A stretch of 64,000 bases of DNA from Actinostola sp. cb2023. Its lineage: Eukaryota; Cnidaria; Anthozoa; Actiniaria; Actinostolidae. The notes below the pieces were generated by a model, which was not told the origin of the DNA, ran no database searches, and worked only from the letters and a program-made list of their open reading frames with translations. The DNA lies in NCBI GenBank assembly GCA_033675265.1, contig JAUJYZ010000111.1:186001-250000 (forward strand), in the 5' to 3' direction. A program made the translations under genes and the position numbers. How positions within the stretch are numbered: the stretch's first letter is position 1; each line of letters begins with the position of its first letter. Positions 49,906-61,868 of this stretch are shown piece after piece.

Positions 49906-51840
49906 CTAACCAAGTGGGTCAGTAATGACAAAGAAGTACTAGCTACTATCCCAAAGAGTGAGAGAGCCGCAACAGCATTTGATCTAGATCTCGAAGGTCT
50001 CCCAACCCAATCAACTCTCGGTCTTCAGTGCGACATGCAAATCGACACATTCAACTTCAGGACTGTGAAGAAAGTGAAAGCGCCCACAAGAAGAGGGATT
50101 CTCTCAACAGTCAGCGCAATGTACGATCCTCTAGGGTTTGTAGCGCCTGTCATCTTACCAGCTAAGCAGCTCCTGCAAGGACTCTGTACTCAGAACTACG
50201 GCTGGGATGAAGCAGTCTCAGAATCAGAACTAACAAAGTGGGACAAGTGGTTGAGTACTCTACCGAAGCTACAAGATGTTAAAGTCCCGCGTTGTTTCAA
50301 GCCACCAGAATTTGGTAACCTCCATCAAGTCGAGTTGCATCATTTCAGTGACGCGTCTCAAACTGGATATGGTGCTGTGTCCTATATACGCCTCATCGAT
50401 ACGAATAAGAATATCCATTGCTCATTTGTAATGGGGAAATCAAGAGTAGCCCCTTTGAAAACAGTGTCTATTCCTCGACTGGAACTGTCCGCCGCTGTAG
50501 TTTCAATCAAACTAAACAGCATCGTTAATTTGGAGTTAGAATACCCCATTTATAGTACAACTTATTGGACTGACTCTACATCAGTGTTACAGTACATAAG
50601 AAATCAATCCAGAAGATTCCAAACATTTATCGCAAACAGAGTTGCTACGATACAAGACAGCTCAGAATCATCTCAGTGGAAGTATGTCAGTACTACCACC
50701 AACCCAGCAGATATTGCGTCTCGAAGCATTAACGACTGTGATACTGCAAAGCTTAATCAGTGGCTTAATGGTCCAGAATTCCTATGGCGCGACGAAAGCA
50801 CGTGGCCATTGCAACCAGATATCCCCTCACAGTTAACCGGCAACGATCCTGAAGTAAAGAAGGAAGCTCGAGTGAACGTTATAACTCAGAATGAAACGTT
50901 GACAACGTTGATACCTCGTTATTCATCTTGGTATCGTCTTCAGAAAGCCGTGGCATGGATCACACGTTTTAAAGCTTACCTGTGTTACAAGCATCATCGT
51001 AGCAAGTCACATACTGCTCCTGCCACCGGTCCATTAACGGTTCAAGAACTAAAGAACGCTACTAAAGAAATCATCGTCCAAGTTCAACGTCAGTCATTTC
51101 CTGATGAATATGCACTACTTGAGTCGGCAGAACTCTACCCTGAGAACGAACCTTCTCAATCTGAATCCTTTGTGTCTAGGAAATACCTAAGTAAAAACTT
51201 AGGAGCATCCAGCGTCCTACGCAAGTTGAATCCTGTTCTAGATGATAAAGTATTGAGAGTTGGAGGAAGGCTCGAAAGGGCACCATTAACATTTGAAGTG
51301 AAGCACCCAATAATAATACCGAGCAAGCATCATTTATCAGTGTTGATAATACGACATTATCATGTCGTCGAAGGACATTGCGGTCCAACTCAAGTTCTCT
51401 CATCGACACGTCAGAAGTTTTGGATTATAAGAGGACATTCTGCTGTCAGAAGAGTCTTAGGAAACTGTATTGATTGCAAGAGACGAAACGCAAGCCTTGG
51501 AAAACAAATCATGGCTCCACTACCTGCAGCCAGGCTAACCCCATCAGAACCACCCTTTACGCGGGTTGGTGTCGATTACTTCGGTCCTCTACTTGTCAAA
51601 CGAGGCAGAAGTCACGAGAAACGATACGGGTATCTGTTCACCTGTTTCTCCATCAGAGCCGTGCACATAGAAATTGCACATACCTTAGAGAGTGATTCAT
51701 TTATTTGTGCCTACCAAAGATTTGTCAGCCGACGTGGTAGACCGAAGGAAATATTTAGTGACAATGGGACGAACTTCAAGGGAGCTGAGAGAGAGCTGCA
51801 TGCGCGAAGCATTACAACGCTGGAATCAAGACAAAATTAG
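49906..51840 (+). pseudogene. BEL/Pao RNase H and integrase, second part
   Basis: The frame is open from about 49906 (KWVSNDKEVL) but has no start of its own until 50035, so it depends on the broken upstream frame. It contains the Pao-specific A17/RNase H region (MYDPLGFVAPVILPAKQLL; HHFSDASQTGYGAVSYI), an integrase zinc-binding HHCC region (HVVEGHCG...CIDCKRR), and the first two catalytic Asp of the DDE core (GVDYFGPL; SDNGTNFKG). It then shifts out of frame near 51790. Confidence 0.88.
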
Positions 51841-52462
51841 CAATCGTCTTCATCAAGACGAAGTTCAATGGCACTTCAACCCCCCAGAAGCCAGTCATCA
51901 AGGTGGAGTATGGGAGCGAATGATACGGTCCGTAAGGAAAATCTTAAGAGCTCTACTTCTAGAACAAGTAGTGAATGATGAGACCTTGTTGACTCTGATG
52001 GCAGAAGTAGAAAGAATCCTAAACGATCGGCCATTGACAGTTGTTAGTGACAGCCCTGATGATCCCGAACCATTGACCCCAAGTAAGCTATTACTGTTAA
52101 AGGACAATGCAAGTGTACCGCTTGATGTAATCACAAAGAACGACGTATATAACAAGCGCTGGCGAACAGCCCAATGTTTGGCGAACGCATTTTGGAGAAG
52201 GTGGATTCGTGAATACTTACCCACGCTTCAACTCAGACAGAAATGGACTGTACCTCAACGCAACTTTAAGGTTGGCGACCTAGTCTTAATTGTAGATGAT
52301 AGAGTTCAACGAGGAAAATGGCCGAAGGGCCTTATTACAGATTTCTATCCCGACAAGCATGGTATTGTCCGCCAAGTTCACGTAAAGACGTCCAGCGCAA
52401 GCCTAAGAAGGGACATAAGGAAGTTGTGCCTTTTGGAAGGACATACAGACAAGCTTTACTAG
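51790..52462 (+). pseudogene. BEL/Pao integrase C-terminal part
   Basis: The third frame carries the catalytic Glu region (FNPPEASHQGGVWERMIRS), ILNDRPLTVVSDSPDD, and the Pao C-terminal DUF5641 module (FKVGDLVLIVDDRVQRGKW), ending at 52462. A small indel near 51790 separates it from the preceding frame. Confidence 0.88.
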
Positions 52463-52560
52463 TTATAATTAGAGACGTTATACTAGAAACTCATACTTAG
52501 ATGAGTTCGTTGTATTTTCATTAGAATAAGCTAGCCTTGGTAGCTAATTCGGGGCCGGTA

Positions 52561-52970
52561 TGTAACAACGAACCCCTCCCATATTTCACCCATGAGCCCT
52601 TGCGGCCGTTGTTCGAGTTTTTCCTTTGTGTAATCAGTGTAAGTCATTCACTCGCTCTCGTTCAACCATCATTCTTGCGGAATCAGCAATCAAAACCATC
52701 AGGTAATTTCGTTGTAACTGTTCGTAGCATCATTATGAGTTCATCTAGTCGTTCAGTATATATATTCCAGCAGAACAACTCATGTAATTTCATCGTTTTC
52801 TCACTTAGAAACCACATCAAGTCACATCAAATCACGCCGCTAAACCACGCTGTATATTACAAAACGCCTACCTGATTACAGTATCACTAGTATCGATATG
52901 ATCAATCAATATCAATATACCAACTGAAATAAAAGCTTACAGTGCGTTTCTGACCGATTCATCTTGCACA
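52561..52970 (+). repeat. BEL/Pao right LTR
   Basis: 410 bp and apparently identical to the left LTR, followed by the AGAAC target duplication. Confidence 0.93.
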
Positions 52971-52975
52971 AGAAC

Positions 52976-53599
52976 TATAAGCTTATATTTACAGTAACTG
53001 AATTTATCGGAGTCGAAGGCGTAAAAGAAGGTTGCACTGATCTACGATCGACGGCAAACATAACCTCAATCATTGAAGCTGTACTAAAATTTACTATGCA
53101 TAAATCTTCGCCATTATATTCTTTAGTATAGTAATAATATCATAGACTGGCGTTTAATGTATATCAAGCGAATTCAACTCGATTTTTATTACTCGTCAGA
53201 AGGCCACATGTCGCCGGCCATTTTGAAAAACAGGAAGCCCAAATATATAAGTGAACTCAAATTTCTCAAACTGAATTCTATTCGTGTGTTCGAGAAACCT
53301 ATTATGTAGTTTATACCACTACCCGAAAAATTTCAGCGATTCGATTGGTCGAGAGCAGTGCACGTGGTATTTCAACGTAATTTGAAATACCACATGTGAA
53401 AATTGTAGTTTCCATGGTAACCAACCTCCTACCTCATGCAGTCGGAAAAAGCGTGGCGAGCGTAAAAAAGCGGCTGTATCCGCAGGCTAATAAAACACGG
53501 CCTCTCGTTCTATAAACTTCACATAAAGCACATAATTTAAATATATAGATATAAAGCGATGGAGAAAAGGTTAATATGTATAATTAAGATCCTATGAAG
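52976..53599. other. Non-coding stretch
   Basis: It begins with the remaining part of the 66-bp repeat unit, then A+T-rich DNA. No supported gene. Confidence 0.4.
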
Positions 53600-53890
53600 G
53601 GGTTGCTAATTAGGTTCCAATGAAGGGATGGCTGTCACTAGCTACGAGAAACAATTACAGTAAACGGGAATAGCGCGAACACTTGAGATCTTCCAGGTGC
53701 TCGACATACGTGAGCGAAACAGATTACGTAATTTAGGCTTAAGAGAATAAGATATTTGGGTGTCAACTGAGACGAAGGAGTAGAGAGCTGTTTAAAATCA
53801 GGACTAAGATCATTGAAAAGTTTCGTAGCACAATAGGCCAATGTTCTTTTCCCAGAGTTATACTTCGTGGGTATGACAACCTTAAGTTGT
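53600..53890 (-). pseudogene. LINE reverse transcriptase C-terminal relic
   Basis: The minus strand reads KRTLAYCATKLFNDLSPDFK followed by a Ser/Thr-rich stretch and a Leu/Arg-rich end, with a frameshift. This is the conserved tail of CR1/L2/Jockey-type ORF2 proteins. No RT core remains. Confidence 0.5.
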
Positions 53891-54105
53891 AAAGTTGTAA
53901 AGCCGATAATTAAACAGCTAATTCATATCTAAACATTAACCTATAAAAAAAGAGTTCATGTATCTGTCTGTGTTGTGATGAGATCTTCCTTAGATTGTAG
54001 GTGGACTTCTTAACTCGTGGAAGCAAGGGCAACCAAGGGTGGTTGTTCATCTTTTTCAGTTTGTTGAAAATGATGATGCCTTCTTTACTTCATGATCATT
54101 TACAG

Positions 54106-54360
54106 GGATCTCTGAAATAACCTCAAGCGATTCTGGTTATTTGATCGTTTTCCACAGAAAGGCTGGTCCGTCCCACCATCATCTGTTAGTGACCAACTAT
54201 ATTCGGCACGCATTCCTCGTGATTCGTAAAGAGCTGTAATCAGCCGTATCTCTTGTACACGGTTTGCTACGGAAGTGTGAAATATACTCATCATCGTTCG
54301 AAATATACACAAGTACCAACTTGCAGTCCGTCTAGAGGGTTTCAGGAATTCCCTTACCTT
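54106..54360 (-). other. Orphan coding-like stretch
   Basis: An open minus-strand stretch reads SVANRVQEIRLITALYESRG, then EYSWSLTDDGGTDQPFCG and NNQNRLRLFQRSL with a stop. It has a protein-like composition and could be an exon of an unlinked gene or a repeat-derived ORF. I do not recognise the family, and no partner exon was found. Confidence 0.25.
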
Positions 54361-54559
54361 TAATGAAACTTGGCAACATGACAGTACATCGGAAGACAAC
54401 AAATCTTATAGTTTTTATTTATTTATTATTTTTATTTACAAAACTTCCACCATACAAAATAACAGGAGAAAAAAATAGAATAATTGATAATAAGATAATT
54501 ATACAAGATGTATGGTTACTCAACAGAGCTAGGCTGAAAAAAAAGAAATGAATAATCAA

Positions 54560-57290
54560 AAAGAAAAAAAATATATATATATCAATATATATTATGCTAA
54601 ATATACTATGCCTATTTTAAGAAGTAGAACTAAAGGATATAAATATGTACATCTGCATAACACTTAATTATTCTATATTATTTTAATAAATTACAGACAA
54701 CGGCTCTAATTAAAAGCTTTAAAAAAGTGGAAGAGCGGAAGGGCAGGTTATTCCATAGCTTAGGTAAGCGATTAAAGTAGCTGGATTGAAAGAGTTTAGT
54801 GCGGCACTTAGGAATTAGCAAGTCCAAAGCAGAGCTGTTACGAGTAGAACGAACAGGATTTCTAGATCGAATGAAATCATTTAAAACAAATGTGAAATTG
54901 CCTAAGCGATACTTGAAATAAAATACGAGATCATTAATTTCGTGCCAATACGAAATAGGTAATAGATTTAGCTTAATTAAACGGTCATGATAACTAGTAT
55001 CGTCCTTCCAGTTCAGGTTTAGAATATACTTAGTAGCTCTTCTTTGAAGGCTTTCAACTTTAGTCATGCTGCCTATAGATTGAGGGGCCCATACTTCACT
55101 CGCAATTAATGTCAAAACTATTACAACAGTGTCTTCGCAAAAAGCCCAACATTCTATACCCCTTTGATACAATATGATTTATGTGAGTGTCCCATTTGAG
55201 ATCACATGTTACTGTCATGCCAAGGTCCTTTTGGGATGTTACGTGAGCCAATAAAGCTGACCCTATTTTGTAGTGGTATTCAACTGGATTTCTCTTTCGA
55301 GTCACAGTGAGAATTTCGCATTTGGTGGTGTTAAGTAAAGCGTAATCTCCAGTCCTGACTCCAGCTCTGAAGGCTGTCCAGGTCATCTTGTAACGAGGTA
55401 CAATCATCAGTGTTGCAGATGACTTTGCAGCACTTAGAGTCATCAGCAAACAGTGCGATGGTGTTGTCGACCACTGAAGGAAGGTCATTTACATAAACCA
55501 GAAAGAGCAAAGGTCCCAATATACTTCCCTGAGGGACTCCTGAAGTAACTGGAAGGTTAGCGGTTATACTACCCTGGACAATGCATTGTTGGCTACGATT
55601 CACCAAGTAATTTTCAAACCATCGCAAGATTAAACTGGAAGAATAAGGCGAGCATGAGAGACGCTGTCAAATGCTTTAGCCAAGTCTAGGAATATAATAT
55701 CTGTCTGCATTCCCTTGTCCAAACTCTGACCCACATTATGGTAGAATGACAATAACTGTGTGACGGTAGATCGGCCCTTCAGAAAACCATGCTGACAGTT
55801 ATCAAATAGGCTGGTAAGATGCTCTTTGACGTGATTAAATATACAGCGTTCGAGGACTTTTGAGATAACACATAATAGGGATAAAGGGCGGTATTTGGTA
55901 ACGTCCTCCCTTTTTACCTTCTTATATACTGGAACCACGAAGGTTTTTTTCCACTCTTTAGGTACTTCACCAAGAGAGAGAGAGAGAGAGAAATTGAACT
56001 GCTTACAAATTGATGGTGCTAGCTCCTCAGAACATTCCTTCAGGATGAATGATGGTAACATGTCCGGCCCTGGGGCCTTGTGAGGATTGACAAGCTTAAA
56101 CACGAGGGCGCACTATAAAAGGGCATCGCTCCGCCCTCAATTTTTTGAATGATAATGAGTTTGAATATGGCGGACAATGGTTGAACATTGCTGAACAACG
56201 GGGTAAAATAATTTTCTTAATAAAGTCGCATTTCAACAGCAAAGTCAATGAAGAAATTGTACATTTACGTCTAAAACAGTTATAATAGACGGACGTGTCA
56301 ATATTTTTCGTCTTGTTACGAGGTAAATGTGTTGAGCATTTGTACATCTCTGTACTTTTATGGTAAAGGCCGGTAAGGTTTCGAAACCTATGCTTTGAGT
56401 ATATTTAATTCGCAAGTGGCATTTCCATGTCTTGGCGGGTAAATTTAAGACAACCTACGAAAGAAACGAAAAGCAGAATACTAGAGCCGTGCGACTTCAA
56501 AATGGCTTACGGTTCCAGTTCAAAGTACCATAATTTATTTTACCAAAGTGAAAAGTAATAGTGAATTGTACAACAAAAATTATCCATGTGCGTTGTAGTA
56601 TTTATTTAATTTCCACAGTTTCTTGTTCATTAGAGTTGATTTATAAAGCTTGTAGTTCTTGAGATCCTCTCTCTGTGACGTCTCGGTTGATTTGATTGAC
56701 AGATCCAACGAACTTACCCTGGGTAGCTCCCCTTTTATAGTGCGCCCTCGTGTTTAAGTGCAGCCAACACTTCGGCTTCTGTGAGACTAACACTGTTCAA
56801 CAAAGGGATGTTATTTTGATTTATCAGAGCAGGCCCAGGTGGAAAATTGACATCATCTTTCGTGAAAGTGGAAAAAAAAAAACTGGTTGAAGGATTATCA
56901 GATATGAATGATTGGTTATTGTATACGACTTTTGCTGGAATAGAGTCAGTCTTTGTTTTACAACGAAAATATGACCAAAAACGCTTGGGATTATCTTTGA
57001 TTGATTCACCCAAGGACTGTGTGTATTCTTTGATTTTTTTTGTCAATCAGCCGTATAGAGAGACCTTACGAAGCTCTTTATACTTGTTCCTGAGGGCAGG
57101 ACTGTTGGATCTCTTTGAGGCCTGACGAGCTGTTTCTTTCCTCTTATAAAGAAGGTGAATGATCTCAGCATCAATCCAGGGAGGGGTGTCAGAATTCCTT
57201 GCTTTGGCCTTGGGTACGTGGACATCGATGATGTTGACAAGTGTAGTTTGCCATCTCTCATCAATGTTGAGAGTGTTATTAAAGCGATAG
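54560..57290 (-). mobile_element. 5'-truncated CR1/Jockey-like LINE, split by a MITE
   Basis: Minus-strand pieces give RT motifs in order: KAPGPDMLPSFILKEC, YRPLSLLCVISKVLER, CQHGFLKGRSTVTQL, FLDLAKAFDSVSH, GVPQGSILGPLLF and FADDSK, then the C-terminal RRATKYILN region and tail (54678-55070). Frameshifts occur near 55635, 55400 and 55130. The upstream connector (57264-56758) is present but no endonuclease domain was found, so the element is 5'-truncated. A 654-bp MITE interrupts it at 56100-56753. Confidence 0.85.
56100..56753. mobile_element. 654-bp piggyBac-type MITE inside the LINE
   Basis: Inverted ends acacgagggcgcactataaa and its inverse, flanked on both sides by TTAA (56096-56099 and 56754-56757). 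The LINE reading frame on either side would be continuous if the MITE and one TTAA were absent. It is related to the 2.3-kb element at 6905-9218. Confidence 0.88.
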
Positions 57291-57460
57291 ATTGCTGGAT
57301 GTCACATAAAAAGTTATAACGTGTTGAAGTTTAATCAATCATAAATGTTGTTTCTTCTTCAGTCAACACGTCATAACTTTTGATCGACATCGAATATGAC
57401 AAAAGCCTGACACAGTTTGACAGGTCAAAGTGTCGTGATTAATATGGTATAAAGATCATT

Positions 57461-58445
57461 AGAATATAGTCATACTCACTCGACCAATCGGCGCCCAGCA
57501 TTTATGCGCTCTATATCTCATAAAGTAACTAATAGGACTTTAACAATGGACTCATTAGTATTCTCTATATAGAGAATACTAATAAAGCTCTTTGTTTTCT
57601 TTTGTTCCAAAGCCTTATTAGTATTCTCTATATAGGGAATACTAATGACTAACATAGAGAATACTAGAGTGCAAATATTATATCCATGAAATAGTAGTAA
57701 AACTAGTAAAATGTTAATTAGTACTAAATGTTAGCGCATATTTCACGGATATAATATTTGCACTCTAATATATAACGTGTACTAAACTATATACAAAAAA
57801 TAATATTCTACTACAATCTTAGTTTAATCTTCAAATACTATTCAAATATTATATCATAATCCAATAAATCGACAGTTATTTGGATTCGTTAAGCAGCTAG
57901 ATTTATACATGCATATGAATACTTGAATACTGATACAGAAATACAGATCATAACTATACTAAACACTAAAGAAACGTAGCGAGTCACTTACTCTTCAAAA
58001 TGAAATCACAAACGGGTTTCTCCATGTTCTACAAGAAGGGTAGATGTACGGATATTCATCAGTCATCCAAGTTTTCCGTATGATTATTGCGATATAGTTA
58101 GCCCAATCTCAGTTCAATATATTAAATGTCCACATCGTGCTTGAGTTTTCTTTGGTGTTCATTATTTCTCAGAAATTTTCGTTTTTCAATTTCGTCCGTT
58201 CTAACTGCTTTGAAGAAACTTTGAGATTTCTGCTCTTCATTTCCACAACAAATATCGGTAATTTCTAGCGTTGCAAGCTTCGTATTTAAAAGCCTCAAGC
58301 ATCGGATATATTCATCATCACTCCACTGAAGTCACACACAACTGAACAGCTTTGCATAAGCGTATTTGCATTTGAAATCAGTATTCCTTTGGGAAAGCAA
58401 CTGACATGCAGCCAAAGAATACTCTCGTGAGTATGACTATATTCT
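57461..58445. mobile_element. 985-bp element with inverted ends and nested palindromes
   Basis: Ends agaatatagtcatactcac and gtgagtatgactatattct are inverted. Inside are a palindrome attagtattctctatatag / its inverse (57559-57590, repeated at 57610-57650) and a foldback unit bounded by agagtgcaaatattatatcc and its inverse (57665-57771). No transposase recognised. Confidence 0.55.
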
Positions 58446-59260
58446 AAAACGGTTATATTCTAAAACGTGCTTTATGGAATTTAGAGCTCGTGCTTTATGG
58501 AATTTAGAGCGCCTCGTGGCCTTCTATCTGCTGCTCGGAGCTCTAAATCCCATAAAACACTCGCGTTATTCTCTAACCCTTACATAGAGTCGGATGTAAC
58601 GCAAGGTCTATTAATTCAGTCAAACGGAGACGATCGTTTTCAAAACAATGAGCCGCGACGTCTCCATTTTTAATTTAAAAGAAAATTTCACGGTATTGTG
58701 GCGATCTTCATTCTATTAGCTTTAAAATGATGTAAAGTTGATGGAAATTGGTCAAATAATAAGGAAATCATTATTTTTTTCCGAGACGTACTCGCCAAGG
58801 TGAACCGTATCCTTAGCCAATGCCGGTTACAAAAATAAACTGAAACCAGGCACTTGGACAGCAGGAAAAAAGCCAAAATCAAGGACCGCAAAATAACACG
58901 TCTAAGCATCATGCACTATTTTATATTTTATAATTTTATTTTTATGATTTCAGGCGGGAAATGACGTCATGAACACGCCGACAAATTTTGAAATTCTAAG
59001 AATATACTAATTTAATCATTGCATGCGAAAGAATATGTAAAATAGAGTGGCGGATTTCAAAATTTCAAAAATTCATATATTTAGGATTCAATAATAATAA
59101 CTGAGATATTATTTCAGTTATATCTCTCATTTTACATGCATGTTCTTTCGAATGATCAAATTAGTATATTTGTAATAAAGGTAACTTGTCGGCTACTAAC
59201 TGTAGCCATCAACTGCTAGTGTATCAATAGTGGCTTCGATTCTGCAACTCAGATTTCCTT
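58446..59260. other. Non-coding stretch
   Basis: A palindrome built on cgtgctttatggaatttagag lies at 58465-58580, and a weak inverted pair (gaatatactaatttaatcat and its imperfect inverse) bounds 58998-59172. No supported gene. Confidence 0.35.
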
Positions 59261-59820
59261 TCATTTCAGTATCGTTTCAACTCATTATTCACATTTATCA
59301 CTTCATTACGATACACACCATATCTCATTACTAATTTATATATGTCAATTAAATAAGGATAGCGGCGTGGATGTTCATTAAGACTTGGGTATTGTTCTTT
59401 TATGTATAAGGCTTCTGATAACTGTCTTTTCTTGTAATAAGGCAAGTTTTCTGCTAATATTTGGAAATGTTCATTCGAAACAGCAGGATGACCGGTATTT
59501 GTTACGGTGTTTGTAGATAGACGATCTTTTGTTTGTTCCACTGTGGTCAGTTATTCGTTCTTGTAGGTGTCTAGCTGTTTCTCCAATGTATAGGTGTCTG
59601 GGCACTGTTGATCTCGGCAATGGAATTTGTAGACGATATTGTGTTTGTGTTCAACCGTTGTTTCGTCTACTCGAAAGTAGGACGAGAGTTTCTTGTGAAG
59701 GTGGATTTGATAGTTGGCGACTGCACGCGACTGCACGTTTTCCGATATGATTAACCCCTTTGTCAAGGATGAGGAAAACCATTGATGTTAGAGATGAAAA
59801 ACGTTTCTAAGATGTCTTAA

Positions 59821-60395
59821 AGTGCTACTATGATGAAATTTTGCGAAGTTGATGTTTTTGCATTTTTAGTATCCTGGTAGTATGTTTATTAACATTATCC
59901 AAACCGTTTTTCGTTACGATAAAAATAACTCCCACAAAATGTACACATTTTGTACAAATTTCAAGCCCGCCATTATTCAAACTGGTTCCTGGCCGGTGAC
60001 TAATTGTACAATAGAAGTGACGTCAGTTTCTCAACATCGTTCTTCGCAAATTCGTCACATGGCTAATTTACACGCATCAACACTGCGAGTTTTTGGCGAT
60101 TCAAGACACTGTTTCTTGTTCAAATGTTTTAATCATAATTAAACTAAAAATACAGTGCAGAAAGCCGTGAAGCGACGCGTTCACATTGAGAAACTGACGT
60201 CACAGTCTATTGTTCGTAGGAACACGATTTTGTAATGGCGGACGTATTTTTGCCTGTTTTGAGAGTCCAATATTTCACTCCTTTATTCTTATATCGACTT
60301 AAAAACAACTAAAACTGCTATCTTGGAGCTGAAATGACTATTTTACGAATAAATAATTGATTTAGCAACGGTACGAATTTCATCATAGTAGCACT
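59821..60395. mobile_element. 575-bp TTAA-flanked MITE inside PLE 2
   Basis: Ends agtgctactatgatgaaatt and its inverse (aatttcatcatagtagcact), flanked by TTAA at 59817-59820 and 60396-60399. An internal pair around gtgacgtcagtttctcaa also folds. The ends differ from the MITE at 56100, so it is a second TTAA family. Confidence 0.85.
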
Positions 60396-60890
60396 TTAAG
60401 TCCTTGTCAAGTAATACTTCATTTGAGCAGATCTTAAATGCTCTATTAACTAAACCTCTAAGAGTCTTCCAAGTAACGGGTGCTTCAGCTGACCAATGAA
60501 TGTACAGATCTGTTTGTGTCGATTTCCTATAGACCGTTGTTTTAAACTTGTCCTCAGTCCAAGTTATCTTTGTATCAAGAAAAGTTATTGAACTTTCCTT
60601 GGCTAGTTCGTATGCGAACTGTATTTTATCATCAAAGATAATAAGTTAACAAGCACATGATGAATGGCGTCAATTTTTACATAGGCATGTGTGTCATCAA
60701 CATAGCGTTTCCAATTTCGTAGCCCGGTAGTCAAACTATTCTTCGTTCCAGCTCAACCATAAAAATATTTGCGAGTACTGGTCCCAAGGGAGATCCCATG
60801 GCTACTCCATCAACTTGTTTGTAGATATGGCCATTAAAGCTGAAGTGGGCGTTCTTTGTGCATAAAATCAACAGCTTTTAAAGTTCCGCT

Positions 60891-61478
60891 TGCGTTAAGT
60901 GTTGGTATTTCTTTGTCTATACATGTATACTCTACGTAAGATCATCTCTATTGTCCTATTGTCCTGCGTTAAGTGTTGGTATTTCTTTGTCTATACATGT
61001 ATACTCTACGTAAGATGATCTCTATTGTCCTATTGTCCTGCGTTAAGTGTTGGTATTTCTTTGTCTATACATGTATACTCTACGTAAGATGATCTCTATT
61101 GTCCTATTGTCCTGCATTAAGTGTTGGTATTTCTTTGTCTATACATGTATACTCTACGTAAGATGATCTCTATTGTCCTATTGTCCTGCGTTAAGTGTTG
61201 GTATTTCTTTGTCTATACATGTATACTCTACGTAAGATGATCTCTATTGTCCTATTGTCCTGCGTTAAGTGTTGGTATTTCTTTGTCTATACATGTATAC
61301 TCTACGTAAGATGATCTCTATTGTCCTATTGTCCTGCATTAAGTGTTGGTATTTCTTTGTCTATACATGTATACTCTACGTAAGATGATCTCTATTGTCC
61401 TATTGTCCTGCGCTAAGTGTTGGTATTTCTTTGTCTATACATGTATACTCTACGTAAGATGATCTCTATTGTCCTATC
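60891..61478. repeat. 74-bp tandem repeat, 8 units, within PLE coding DNA
   Basis: Units start at 60891, 60965, 61039, 61113, 61187, 61261, 61335 and 61409 (tgcgttaagtgttggtattt). The rightmost copy is continuous with the PLE RT frame (minus strand: EIILRRVYMYRQRNTNT), so the unit was copied from the ORF. Variation among units is only a few bases (tgcgtt/tgcatt/tgcgct). Confidence 0.93.
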
Positions 61479-61868
61479 CAGTGGAACGTTTGTAAAAAGT
61501 GCTGTGACATCAAAGCTTATCATTGTGGAGTCAGTAGGTAACTTTTCCGAGTGTAGTTTGTTAATAAAATCTTCAGTGCTGTCGATGGTATATTCAGCTA
61601 ATGGTGATAGGAATTGTGCCATGTATTTCGCTGTTTGATACGTAGATAGATAGATAGCGGTGCAGATGTTTGAGATAATGGGACGCAGTGGTAACTTGTC
61701 TATTCCATCACCAGGTTTGAGTTTATGAACTTTAGCGGTTCCGTAAAAGGCTGCAGGTTTAGAACCAGTAGGATGCTCTTTTTTGTAGTCGTCAGCTCCT
61801 TGCTTGTGTTTAATTTTACTTGAGGAGGATTTCATCATCAACAAAAAACTGTAAGTTCTCAATTTCAT

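Larger units (their letters stand above)
45905..52970 (+). mobile_element. BEL/Pao LTR retrotransposon, full length but frame-broken
   Basis: 7066 bp between 410-bp LTRs starting TGTAAC and ending GCACA, flanked by a 5-bp target duplication AGAAC (45900-45904 and 52971-52975). The internal region encodes gag, protease, reverse transcriptase, RNase H and integrase in the BEL/Pao order. Coding is broken near 49872-49905 and again near 51790. A purine/GC-rich tract (cggggccgg) precedes the right LTR. No envelope-like ORF is present. Confidence 0.95.
59266..61868 (-). mobile_element. Penelope-like element 2, broken by a MITE and tandem repeats
   Basis: The minus strand starts with an RT portion (61868-61413): PTGSKPAAFYGTAKVHKLK, LPLRPIISNI, ISFDVTALFTNVPLD. 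It then meets eight 74-bp copies, and continues with decayed RT containing WKRYVDDTHAY near 60710. After a 575-bp MITE comes the GIY-YIG domain (about 59766-59400: HNIVYKFHCRDQQCPDTY). Multiple stops and frameshifts; the element is dead. Confidence 0.82.
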
